Below, in pieces: positions 42,237 through 50,488 of a stretch of DNA of 64,000 bases. The DNA is taken from contig DASPQV010000051.1 in assembly GCA_035624785.1 (NCBI GenBank), positions 124,001-188,000 of the forward strand, written 5' to 3'. The number at the start of each line of letters is the position of its first letter. Within the stretch, counting starts at the first letter, position 1. Below the pieces are notes generated by a model. It saw only the letters and a program-made list of their open reading frames with translations, did no database searches and was not told where the DNA came from. The translations under genes and the position numbers were made by a program. This stretch comes from JAJZNI01 sp035624785. GTDB lineage: Bacteria > Chloroflexota > Dormibacteria > Aeolococcales > Aeolococcaceae.

Positions 42237-43034
42237 GTGGATTACATCCACGGCTACTCGTCGCGCGAGTCGGAGAGGCTCACCGATCAGGCGGACACTC
42301 TGGCCGCCCTGGTCCTGGAGGGCATCACCTTCCCGGCCGGTCATCTCGTGCTGGAGCCGGGGTGCGGGGTGGGCTCGCAGACCGTGCACATCGCCGCCGC
42401 CAGCCCCGCGGCGCGATTCGTCTCGGTCGACATCTCCGAGGCATCCCTGGCCGCGGCGCGGCACCGGGTTGCCGGCGCGGGCCTCGCCAACGTCAGCTTC
42501 GAGTGCGCCGACGTCTACGAGCTGCCCTTCCCCGACCATGCCTTCGACGCCGTCTTCGTCTGCTTCCTGCTCGAGCATCTCCCCCGGCCCCAGGCGGCGC
42601 TCACCGAGCTGCGCCGGGTGCTGCGGGAGAGCGGGAGCATCACCGCCATCGAGGGGGATCACGGCTCCGCGTACTTCCATCCCGACAGCGAGGAGGCCAG
42701 GGAGGCCATCCGGTGCCTGGTTGAGCTGCAGGCGAGAGCCGGCGGTAACGCCCTGATCGGACGTCAGCTCCACCCCCTGCTCAGCGCGGCCGGCTTCCGC
42801 GACGTCCATGTCGAGCCGCGCATGGTCTACGTCGATGCGTCGCGTCCCGATCTCGTGGACGGGTTCACCAGAAGGACCTTCACGGCGATGGTCGAGGGAG
42901 TTCGCGACCAGGCCCTGGAGCAGGGGCTGATGGCGGTGGAGCGCTGGGACCGGGGCATCGCCGACCTGCACCGGGCCGCGGCGGCGGACGGCACCTTCTG
43001 CTACACGTTCTTCCGGGCGGTCGCCGGCCGCTGA
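42237..43034 (+). CDS. Class I SAM-dependent methyltransferase
   Basis: A 265-residue protein starting at GTG 42237 with GAGGGAG about 7 bases upstream. The N-terminal YIHGYSSRESERLTDQADTL is followed by the SAM loop VLEPGCGVGSQTVHIAA, acidic residue FVSVDIS and motif VFVCFLLEHLPRP. It resembles the UbiE/SmtA-type methyltransferases found near methyl-group metabolism genes, but no substrate can be assigned. A TACCAT at 42198-42203 could be its -10. A longer start at 42129 would overlap the divergent ABC-F gene and lacks support. Confidence 0.8.
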   Translation: MDYIHGYSSRESERLTDQADTLAALVLEGITFPAGHLVLEPGCGVGSQTVHIAAASPAARFVSVDISEASLAAARHRVAGAGLANVSFECADVYELPFPDHAFDAVFVCFLLEHLPRPQAALTELRRVLRESGSITAIEGDHGSAYFHPDSEEAREAIRCLVELQARAGGNALIGRQLHPLLSAAGFRDVHVEPRMVYVDASRPDLVDGFTRRTFTAMVEGVRDQALEQGLMAVERWDRGIADLHRAAAADGTFCYTFFRAVAGR

Positions 43035-43183
43035 GGCGGTGCGGCCGGGCCCGTCCTCGGGCCAGGCCGTCCCCGTCCCCTCGCGGGGTCAGGGCGATCA
43101 GTACAATCCGCGCCGCTGGCCCACCCCCGGTGGGTCGGCGCGACGCCGAGAACCGGGTGGCAGGGCGGCATGTGGAGGCAGCC

Positions 43184-43825
43184 ATGACCACGACCCCATC
43201 CGCCGCGGACCTCAGGGGCCGGCTGGCGCCCCTCTATGCGCCCCCGCGCGAGCCCGTCCTGGTCGACATTCCCGAGCTGGGCTGGCTGATGGTGGATGGC
43301 ACCGGGTCGCCGGCAGGCGAAGGCGCGGCCGAGCCCACCGGTTTCCAGCAGGCGATCGGCGCTCTCTACCCGGTGCTGTACACGCTCAAGTTCCGGCTCA
43401 AGCGCACCGGCACGGTGGTTCCCGTGCTTCCCCTCGAAGCCCTCTGGTTCACCGCCGACGACGGCAGCTTCGACGTGTCGGCGCCGGCCGCCGCGTGGCG
43501 CTGGCGGGCTCTGATCGCGGTTCCCGACGGCATCACGCTCGGCCTCGTCGAGGAGACCGTCAGTGAGGTGCGAAGGAAGCGGGGGAGCTTCCCGGCGCTG
43601 GAGAGCGTTCGCTGGGAGAGGTGGCGAGAGGGCCGCGCGGCCCAGGTGATGCACGTGGGGCCGTACCGCGAGGAGGCTCCGACGATCCAGCGGCTGCATG
43701 CCTTCATCGCGGCGCAGGGCCTCCGCCCGCGCGGTGCCCACCACGAGATCTACCTGGGCGACCCCCGCCGCTCCGCTCCCGAGAGGCTCCGGACGGTGCT
43801 CCGGCAGCCTGTCAGCGAGGACTGA
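43184..43825 (+). CDS. GyrI-like small-molecule-binding domain protein
   Basis: A 213-residue protein with a GyrI/SOUL-like fold signature: VDIPELGWLMVDGTGSPAG, ALYPVLYTLKFRLK, then a C-terminal AAQVMHVGPYREEAPTIQRLHAFI and HHEIYLGDPRR. These proteins bind or hydrolyse hydrophobic small molecules and often accompany drug-responsive regulators, but no DNA-binding domain is attached here. ATG 43184 has GGAGG 5-6 bases upstream, and TACAAT (43102-43107) gives a leader of about 70 bases. Confidence 0.75.
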   Translation: MTTTPSAADLRGRLAPLYAPPREPVLVDIPELGWLMVDGTGSPAGEGAAEPTGFQQAIGALYPVLYTLKFRLKRTGTVVPVLPLEALWFTADDGSFDVSAPAAAWRWRALIAVPDGITLGLVEETVSEVRRKRGSFPALESVRWERWREGRAAQVMHVGPYREEAPTIQRLHAFIAAQGLRPRGAHHEIYLGDPRRSAPERLRTVLRQPVSED

Positions 43826-43887
43826 TCGGCTCTCACCGCACCGCCGCTCGGGCGAGCCGGACACGGATCAGGATCAGCGGGGCGAGC

Positions 43888-45675
43888 CTACCTGGCCTGG
43901 CGGAGCGGGGCGGCGACCGCGGCGCTCTCGGCGGCCGGCTCTGCGAGTGCCCCCTCGCGAGCCAGGACCCGCCGCAGGATCGCCACCGAAGCGGCGTACG
44001 TCGAGTCCATCCCGTGGTAGGAGAGGCCCCGTGCCCCCAGGGTCCTCGCCTGGGTGAAGGGGGTGTCCGAAGCGTAGTGGATGACCCCGAAGTCGAGCGG
44101 CAGCTTGGAGAAGTTGACCGGCTCCCCGGTCGGGTAGCGGCCCGGCTCGCTGAGCTCGTAGATGGCATTGCAGTACGGTCCGGCCTCCATCTCGACCACC
44201 GTGAACGCCTCGCGGTAGTAGAAGTCGAGATAGCCTCGGTTCTGCAGGAAGGTGCCCTGCACGGACACCGTCCGCTGGTTGTCGAGACCGCTGCCGAAGC
44301 GCAGGTAGGGGGCGATGTCGGCGACCGTGAAGGCGTTGTCGAGCCAGTAGGTGCAGCCGCTGTGCTCGTCGTGGATCACGCTCGAGATCATCACGTCGCC
44401 GATGTCGGCGTTGAGGGTGGCCGCCTTGCCGAGCACGTAGACGCCGCGCAGCTCGGGCACCGTCTCGGCGACCTCGCGCAGGATGTTGTAGGCGGCGAGC
44501 CCGAGGGGGTAGTCGATGTTGACGATCACCGCGGGGCTGCTGGCCAGCCGCGCCGCGTCGATGCTGCCCAGGCGGGGGTCGAAGTTGGCGGGGTCGAGAC
44601 GGTCGAGGGGGATGACCTGGGCGGCGACGTCCAGGGCGGTCCGGCTGGCCACACCGTAGACTCCTCGCTCCCGCTCTTCGCGTCTCAGCCGGCTGCGCTC
44701 GTCGGTGGCGATGCTCCCGGTGTGGAGCCGGGCCGCGTAGTAGAGGAAGTTGTTCCAGTCACCCTCGGCGAGCCCGGCCCTGAAGCGCTGCAGCTCCTGG
44801 CGGAGATCGTCGGGCCCGCGCCGCTCGACCAGCTCCACCAGGGCAGACTCGTGGCGGCGAGCGATCCCGGTCACCAGGTTGGCCAGGCTGTGGGAGTTGC
44901 TGCTCACGAAGTACACGGGCCGGTCGAGCAGCGACTGGCTGCGCATGGTGCCGGTCACCTGCTGCCACCAGCGCCGCGTCACCCGTGCGTAGCCGACCTG
45001 GGTACCCCCGAGCATGCGCAGGCGAAGCGAAAGCTTGCGCTCCGCCGCCGAGTGCAGCCGCTCTCCGAAAGCATCGCCCCACACCTCGCGCAGCTGCGCC
45101 CAGTCGTCCTCCCGGCCACCCAGGGCCGCCGCCAGCTGCGCCGGCGCCGGATCCGCGGGGAGGTCGGGGACATCGCGGAGGGTGGCACCCAGCTTGTTCC
45201 ACTCGATCTGGAAGGCGACCAGGGTGGGCACCAGGTCATCGACGTCGGACGGAGACGCGATAAGCACGGCGAGGGTTCCCCGGGCGTCGTCGTACCAGCG
45301 CCGTCGCCGGCCCGGTGCTGAGGTCTGGGTCCAGCCGGAGAGCTGTAATCCGCCCTTGGCGAAGAGCTCCGCCGACTGCGCCATCACCACCCGCTCGGCG
45401 CTCAGGATGGCCGTCGGCAATCGCCTCACGGCGTAGAGGAAGGCGCCCAGATCCAGCTCCGCCGACGGCGCCAGCCCGTGAAGGCTGGAGCCCATCGCGC
45501 GGTGCGATGTCTCGAGCACGCGCAGCCGGGTCTCCCCGGTGGATCGCAGCACCGTCGTGTAGGTGCGCTGGTAGACCTCGACGGCCTCGGCCACCGCCGC
45601 CTCGTCGCCGGTCAGGGCGGGCTGGGTGGGGTCGGCGGGCTCGACCGACGGCCGGCGCAGGTGGTGCAGAGTCAC
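43888..45675 (-). CDS. Nucleoside-phosphorylase-like protein of unknown function
   Basis: A 595-residue cytoplasmic protein I cannot place firmly; from memory it may belong to an uncharacterised DUF family (possibly DUF6909, unverified). The C-terminal 250 residues contain GVYVLGKAATLNADIGDVMI, a DNAFT segment, QGTFLQNRGYLDFYY and FTVVEMEAGPYCNAIYE, which recall the nucleoside phosphorylase fold (VLGKAG... and VEMEAG near the nucleoside site). The N-terminal half is helical and lacks known motifs. GTG 45675 follows GGGAGGAG. It is divergent from an adenosine kinase gene, which supports a nucleoside-related role. Confidence 0.6.
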   Translation of the reverse strand: MTLHHLRRPSVEPADPTQPALTGDEAAVAEAVEVYQRTYTTVLRSTGETRLRVLETSHRAMGSSLHGLAPSAELDLGAFLYAVRRLPTAILSAERVVMAQSAELFAKGGLQLSGWTQTSAPGRRRRWYDDARGTLAVLIASPSDVDDLVPTLVAFQIEWNKLGATLRDVPDLPADPAPAQLAAALGGREDDWAQLREVWGDAFGERLHSAAERKLSLRLRMLGGTQVGYARVTRRWWQQVTGTMRSQSLLDRPVYFVSSNSHSLANLVTGIARRHESALVELVERRGPDDLRQELQRFRAGLAEGDWNNFLYYAARLHTGSIATDERSRLRREERERGVYGVASRTALDVAAQVIPLDRLDPANFDPRLGSIDAARLASSPAVIVNIDYPLGLAAYNILREVAETVPELRGVYVLGKAATLNADIGDVMISSVIHDEHSGCTYWLDNAFTVADIAPYLRFGSGLDNQRTVSVQGTFLQNRGYLDFYYREAFTVVEMEAGPYCNAIYELSEPGRYPTGEPVNFSKLPLDFGVIHYASDTPFTQARTLGARGLSYHGMDSTYAASVAILRRVLAREGALAEPAAESAAVAAPLRQAR

Positions 45676-45749
45676 GGCTTGATTCTCCTCCCGTTCCGGG
45701 CCTGGCTATCCTTGCCTGAAAGTGTCCGGACCTCCCCTGGGGTGACAGA

Positions 45750-46694
45750 TTGGGACGCATCGCGGTGACCGGCTCGGTGGCGTTCGACACCATCATGGTG
45801 TTCCCGGGCCAGTTCGAGGACCACATCCTGCCCGAGAAGACCCACGTCATCAACGTCTCGTTCCTGGTCAACCGGCTGGAGCGGCGGCGGGGTGGCACGG
45901 CCGCCAACATCGCCTACACCCTGGCCCTGCTCGGCGAGCGGCCGCTGCTCTCCGCCGCGGTGGGCAGCGATTTCAACGAGTACGGCGCGGCCCTGAGCCG
46001 CACTGGCGTCGACACCTCGGCGGCGCTCGGCTGCGATGACGTCCCCACCGCCTCCTGCTTCATCACCACCGACAGCGCCGGCAACCAGATCACCGCCTTC
46101 TACCCGGGGGCGATGGCCCGGGCCGCGGACATCGACCTCCGGGTCCTCGAGGGCGTGGAGCACGTGGTGGTGGCCCCGGACGCCCCTGACGGCATGGCGG
46201 CCCATGTCGAGCAGGCTCGGGAGATGGGCGCCAGGCTGATCTTCGCCCCCGCCCAGCAGCTTCCCGCCCTCGATGACGCGACCCTCCTCGCCGGGTTGGA
46301 TGGCGCCTGGCTGGTGGTGGGCAACGAGTACGAGCTGGAGCTGGTCCGGAGCCGGACCGGGCGCGACCTCGAGAGCCTCGCCCGGTCGTCGATGGTGGCG
46401 GTGACCCTGGGAGCGCGGGGGAGCCGCATCCACGCCGCCGGCGAGGTGATCTCCGTCCCTGCGGTCCCGCCGCGCCAGTTCGTCGACCCGACCGGAGCCG
46501 GCGACGCCTACCTAGCCGGGCTGCTCGCCGGTTTTCGCCGCGGCCTGGGGGTCGAGGGCGCCGGCAGGATGGCCTCGCTCGCCGCGACCTATGCCGTCGA
46601 GCATCGCGGACCCCAGGCTCACCGCTTCACGCCCGCGGAGTTCGCCGCGCGCCACCGCCGGGTCTTCGGTCAGGGGCCGGCCGCCGCGGCCTGA
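45750..46694 (+). CDS. Adenosine kinase (PfkB family, mycobacterial AdoK-like)
   Basis: A 314-residue ribokinase-fold enzyme. The N-terminal segments AVTGSVAFDTIMVFPGQFEDHILPE (described in part), VSFLV and RRGGTAANIAY and the middle ITAFYPGAMARA closely follow the pattern of Mycobacterium tuberculosis AdoK rather than eukaryotic adenosine kinase. The catalytic PfkB signature DPTGAGDAYLAGLL is intact, Asp being the base. It would phosphorylate adenosine to AMP, for example that released by AhcY. The start is TTG 45750, with GGGGTGA a few bases upstream and TATCCT near 45708. Confidence 0.82.
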   Translation: MGRIAVTGSVAFDTIMVFPGQFEDHILPEKTHVINVSFLVNRLERRRGGTAANIAYTLALLGERPLLSAAVGSDFNEYGAALSRTGVDTSAALGCDDVPTASCFITTDSAGNQITAFYPGAMARAADIDLRVLEGVEHVVVAPDAPDGMAAHVEQAREMGARLIFAPAQQLPALDDATLLAGLDGAWLVVGNEYELELVRSRTGRDLESLARSSMVAVTLGARGSRIHAAGEVISVPAVPPRQFVDPTGAGDAYLAGLLAGFRRGLGVEGAGRMASLAATYAVEHRGPQAHRFTPAEFAARHRRVFGQGPAAAA

Positions 46695-46756
46695 GCCTGC
46701 GACGCTCGGGGCCGCGCCGGCTCCGAGTGCTCGGCTTGCGGCCGAGGCGATCGCGC

Positions 46757-47656
46757 TCAGCCGGCCTGCTCGGCCTCCACCACTCCCGCGAAGACGTCCG
46801 ACTCCGGCAGGGCGGTGGGGACCCGTGAGACCACCAGCTGGTAGTGCTCGTTGAAGAAGTGCTCCCGGAGCACCGCCTCGGGCACGCTGAGCAGGGCGAA
46901 GTCCTCGGTGAGCTGGCTGCGGTGGGCGAGCAGGGCCTCGCGCTTGCGGGCGAGCTGATCGCGGACGTTCACCACCGTGGTCACCCACTCGTCGGGGGTG
47001 ATGAACTCGAGGGCATCCGGGTCGGTCTCGCCGAATGGCGGCTTCATCCCCGCCACCCGAGCCATCTCGACGGCCCGGCGGGCCTCGGAGAGCGGGAAGG
47101 CCGTGTAGTAGAGCTTGCTCACCCGCCAGCTCGGGCCCAGCTCCGGGTACAGGGCGTGGTACGCGGCCTCGACGGCGAGCAGGGTGACCCGATGCGCCTG
47201 GATGTGGTCGGGGTGCCCGTAGCCTCCGTTGCTGTCGTAGGTGACGACAACATGGGGACGGAACCGGCGGATGTGGGCCACCACCCGGCGCACCGCCTCG
47301 TCCATGTCGACCTGCCAGAACGCGCCGGGCAGGTTGTTGGTGTCCGTGCCGGCCATCCCGGAGTCGCCGTAGTCCAGGAAGTTGACCTCGGAGACGCCCA
47401 ATATCTGGCAGGCGCGGCGCAGCTCGTCGGCCCGGATCTCCTTGAGCCGGGGCCGGATCTCGGGCTCGTTGGCGGCGTACTCGGGGTCGAAGATGGTCGC
47501 CACCTTCCCGTCGGTGCAGCAGACCACCGAGGTGGCCACCCCCCGATCGGCGCACTGGGCGAGCAGGCCGCCCATGGTGATCGTCTCGTCGTCGGGGTGG
47601 GCGTGGACGGTGAGCAACCGCAGACCGCGCGCCAGACCGTCATCGCCGCCCTGCAT
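46757..47656 (-). CDS. PIG-L family deacetylase, Mca/MshB-like
   Basis: A 299-residue zinc amidase. The metal site AHPDDE near residue 19 and GGYGHPDHIQAH near residue 143 are complete. The length and inserts (CCTDGKVATIFDPEY, PPFGETD, FFNEHYQLV) resemble mycothiol-conjugate amidase Mca and the GlcNAc-inositol deacetylase MshB. Either function would imply mycothiol or a related thiol, but no other mycothiol gene is in view. TACACT (47663-47668) ends 6 bases before the ATG, so the mRNA should be leaderless. Confidence 0.8.
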   Translation of the reverse strand: MQGGDDGLARGLRLLTVHAHPDDETITMGGLLAQCADRGVATSVVCCTDGKVATIFDPEYAANEPEIRPRLKEIRADELRRACQILGVSEVNFLDYGDSGMAGTDTNNLPGAFWQVDMDEAVRRVVAHIRRFRPHVVVTYDSNGGYGHPDHIQAHRVTLLAVEAAYHALYPELGPSWRVSKLYYTAFPLSEARRAVEMARVAGMKPPFGETDPDALEFITPDEWVTTVVNVRDQLARKREALLAHRSQLTEDFALLSVPEAVLREHFFNEHYQLVVSRVPTALPESDVFAGVVEAEQAG

Positions 47657-47731
47657 CGGTCCAGTGTATCCAGCCGTCCGCTGCGACCGGCCGGGCGGGG
47701 ACCGCCGCCCGCCCCCGCCGCAATCCCGCCG

Positions 47732-48337
47732 TCAGCTGGTGGTCGCGGGCGCGGCCGACGGCGAGGGGCTCGGCGTGGACGTCCCGTGATTGCCGACCTT
47801 GGCCGGCACGCCGGCGGCGATCCGCAGCAGCCGCGGCCCGGGCAGGCTCATGGCCTTGTTGATCAGCCCGTCGAAGCGTGCCAGCCGGGTGGCCTCCTGG
47901 GCCGGCGTGATCTTCCCGGCGGCGACCGCCGCGTCGAGCCGCGACTTGACGGCGGCCTCTGCGGCCGCGACCACCGCCTGGGCCTTGGCGCCGGCAACCT
48001 GGTCGAGGGTCTCACCCTGGCGGAGCAGCGCGCCGACCTGCTTGGGTGTCTGGTCGGTCTGCTTGGCCACCAATCTGACCAGCTGGCGGGCGGCTCGGGC
48101 GGCCACGGCTCGGACACCGGAGGCCGAGATGGAGGGCAACGCGGCCGCCGCGCCGCCGGAGGTGGTCGCCGCGGCCAGCGCCAGCGGCGAGCTCGAGGAG
48201 CCCTGGCTGGCCAGGACGAACCCGCCGCCAAGGCCCGCCACCGCGACCCCGACCAGGGTGGAGACGGCCACGGCGGCGGTGTGGCGGCGAGCCAATCGGT
48301 GGATCCGGGTGGGCAGTGCCCTCAGCGTTGCCATCAT
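47732..48337 (-). CDS. Secreted or anchored Ala-rich helical protein
   Basis: About 201 residues from one of two adjacent ATGs (48337 or 48334). A basic start is followed by one hydrophobic helix (about 20-45), serving as signal peptide or anchor. The outside part has a pattern (QTPKQVGALLRQGETLDQVA, KSRLDAAVAAGKITPAQEATRL) common in exported actinobacterial and Chloroflexota proteins of unknown function, and a Ser/Pro/Thr-rich tail. The frame is open upstream to 48691 but that part is Arg-rich shadow sequence and overlaps the divergent etfB gene. Confidence 0.6.
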   Translation of the reverse strand: MMATLRALPTRIHRLARRHTAAVAVSTLVGVAVAGLGGGFVLASQGSSSSPLALAAATTSGGAAAALPSISASGVRAVAARAARQLVRLVAKQTDQTPKQVGALLRQGETLDQVAGAKAQAVVAAAEAAVKSRLDAAVAAGKITPAQEATRLARFDGLINKAMSLPGPRLLRIAAGVPAKVGNHGTSTPSPSPSAAPATTS

Positions 48338-48548
48338 CTGACCGGTGACCTCGGGAATCGGCGGTGGTCGTCGTTTTCGTCTTTCCGCTTTCGAGAACGA
48401 TTCTGGCCGCCGTCTGCGCCGGCCGCCTGAGCCGGAGCTGAGAGTTGCCGGCGGGCGCCCGTCGCGGCTCACCGCCGGGGCGTCCGGTCCCCCGGCACGC
48501 GACTGGTAGAGTGGCAGCCGTGCCCACTTCGGTGAGTGCCTGCTCGCG

Positions 48549-49322
48549 ATGAACATCGTCGTCTGTGTCAAGCAGATCCCGGACCCCAACACGCCGGGCC
48601 GGCTGGAGCCTGGCACCCACCTCCTCCAGCGTGACGGTGTCGACGCTGTCCTCGACCCGCAGGACGAGTTCGGCATCGAGGCCGCTCTCAAGCTCGTCGA
48701 GGCTCACGGCGGCGAGGTGCGCGTCGTTTCCATGGGGCCGGAGCGTGCCGTGGACGCCATCCGCAAGGCCTTCGCCATGGGAGCGAGCCGGGGTGTCCTG
48801 GTCAGCGACGCACGGTTGCGCGGGTCTGACGCCCTGACCACCGCCAAGTTGCTGGCTGCTGCGGTCCGCCGGGACCCCTTCGACCTGGTCATCGCCGGCA
48901 CCGAGTCCACCGACGGCTACAGCGGGGTGGTGCCCCAGATGGTCGCGGGTCTGCTCGGCGTCCCCGCGGTGACCTTCGCCAGGTCGGTCAGCCTCCAGGC
49001 CGACACCCTGCTCGTGAAACGCCAGACCGAGACCGGGACGGAGACGGTGGAGGCCGGGCTCCCCTGCCTGCTCACCGTGACCACCGGGATCAACGAGCCG
49101 CGCTACCCCTCGCTGCGGGGGATCATGGCCGCCAAGTCCAAGCCGTTCGAGCGCCTCACCCCGGCCGACCTCGGGCTGGATTCGCTGGGCGGTGAGGCAG
49201 CTGGGCAGGCGGTGGTCTCGGTCGAGCCCGCTCCCGAACGCCAGGCCGGGGAGGTGTTTCCCGACGAGGGCGACGGCGCTCGCCGGATCGTCGAGTTCCT
49301 CGGCCGGGTCAAGGTCATCTGA
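48549..49322 (+). CDS. etfB: Electron transfer flavoprotein beta subunit
   Basis: A 257-residue ETF beta subunit that binds AMP and works with EtfA to carry electrons from acyl-CoA dehydrogenases. Landmarks are VVCVKQIPDP at the start, VVSMGPERA, GTESTDGYSG and the recognition loop PRYPSLRGIMAAKSKP. TAGAGT (48507-48512) is a plausible -10, giving a leader near 30 bases. etfA follows after 18 bases. The acyl-CoA dehydrogenase at 54.9 kb is a likely electron donor. Confidence 0.95.
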   Translation: MNIVVCVKQIPDPNTPGRLEPGTHLLQRDGVDAVLDPQDEFGIEAALKLVEAHGGEVRVVSMGPERAVDAIRKAFAMGASRGVLVSDARLRGSDALTTAKLLAAAVRRDPFDLVIAGTESTDGYSGVVPQMVAGLLGVPAVTFARSVSLQADTLLVKRQTETGTETVEAGLPCLLTVTTGINEPRYPSLRGIMAAKSKPFERLTPADLGLDSLGGEAAGQAVVSVEPAPERQAGEVFPDEGDGARRIVEFLGRVKVI

Positions 49323-49340
49323 ACGGAGGCGCGCGCGGGC

Positions 49341-50312
49341 ATGGGCAGCGTCTGGGTGTTCGCCGAGCTGGTCCAGGGCAGGGTGGCGCCGGGGGCCCTG
49401 GAGCTCCTGACCAAGGCCCGAGCGCTGGATCCTGATCCGCTGGCCGCAGTCTGCTTCGGCCCCGGGGCCCAGCAGGCCGCGGAGGAGCTGGGCGGGTATG
49501 GCGCCAGCACGGTCTACGTTTCGAGCGACCCCAGCTTCTCCGAGCTGCTCCTCGGCGGTCCCGGCGCCGACACCCTGGCCCGGCTGGCCGAGGAGAAGCG
49601 GCCCGACCTGATCCTCTTCGCCGGCACCTACGCCAGCCGCGACGTCGCCGGGCGCCTCGCCGCCCGGCTGGACGTGCCGGTCGTCGCCAACGGCCTGGAC
49701 ATCGAGAGGGACGGCGCCATCGTGGTCACCACCGCGATCTTCGGGGCCACCCAGGTGGTCCGCACCGAGTTCGGCGCCGCGCGTCCGGCACTCGCCCTCT
49801 TCCGACCCAAGTCGTTCGCGGCCGAGCCCTCGGGCGGTGGGCCGCCCCAGGTGGTGGAGATTCCGGCGGTGGTCGACGACGTCCACCGGGCCGCCCGGGT
49901 CGTCGACCGCTCGGCCGAGGTCGCCGCCGGCCCCAGCCTGGAGGAGGCCCCGGTGGTGGTGAGCGGCGGGCGGGGACTGCAGGACCCCCGCAACTTCGAC
50001 CTGCTCCACCAGCTGGCCGACCTGCTGCACGGCGCGGTGGGCGCGAGCCGGGCAGTGGTGGACGCGGGTTGGGTTCCCTATGCCCTCCAGGTGGGCCAGA
50101 CCGGCAAGACCGTGAAGCCCACCGTGTACATCGCCTGCGGGATCAGCGGGGCGATGCAGCACACCGTGGGGATGAGGGGCTCACGCAACATAATCGCTAT
50201 CAACAAAGACCCTGAAGCGCCGATCTTCCGGCTGGCCGACCTGGGCATCGTGGGCGACGCCGTCCAGGTGGTGACCAGGCTGATCGAGGAGCTGGGGAAC
50301 CGGCAGAGCTGA
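49341..50312 (+). CDS. etfA: Electron transfer flavoprotein alpha subunit
   Basis: A 323-residue ETF alpha subunit. The FAD-binding C-terminal domain is clear: VVVSGGRGLQDPRNFDLL, GASRAVVDAGWVP, QVGQTGKTVKP, YIACGISGAMQH and INKDPEAPIF. The N-terminal domain begins VWVFAELVQGRVAP. A classical ETF is more likely than a bifurcating one because no FixCX partners are near, though this is not decisive. It is 18 bases after etfB. CCCGAC/GTCGGG (50326-50344) could be a hairpin after the gene, but no T-run follows. Confidence 0.95.
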   Translation: MGSVWVFAELVQGRVAPGALELLTKARALDPDPLAAVCFGPGAQQAAEELGGYGASTVYVSSDPSFSELLLGGPGADTLARLAEEKRPDLILFAGTYASRDVAGRLAARLDVPVVANGLDIERDGAIVVTTAIFGATQVVRTEFGAARPALALFRPKSFAAEPSGGGPPQVVEIPAVVDDVHRAARVVDRSAEVAAGPSLEEAPVVVSGGRGLQDPRNFDLLHQLADLLHGAVGASRAVVDAGWVPYALQVGQTGKTVKPTVYIACGISGAMQHTVGMRGSRNIIAINKDPEAPIFRLADLGIVGDAVQVVTRLIEELGNRQS

Positions 50313-50488
50313 CCCGCCGCCGGCCCGACCCCGCCGGTCGGGAGGCGCCTGTCATCCCCCCAGCACCGCCCCGCGGGGTTCTCTACAGGCTGGCGCCGTC
50401 ATTTTTGGCAGGCCCTCGTCATCGGACGGTGACTGGATTGCAACAAAGGGTCATTGCAGATCGCGGGACTGCCCTATACTCGCCGCGG

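Noticed and set aside
46844..48430. Forward frame across the PIG-L deacetylase and Ala-rich genes
   Set aside because: No domain, Arg/Gly-rich end, and it crosses two reverse genes with credible starts and a leaderless promoter.
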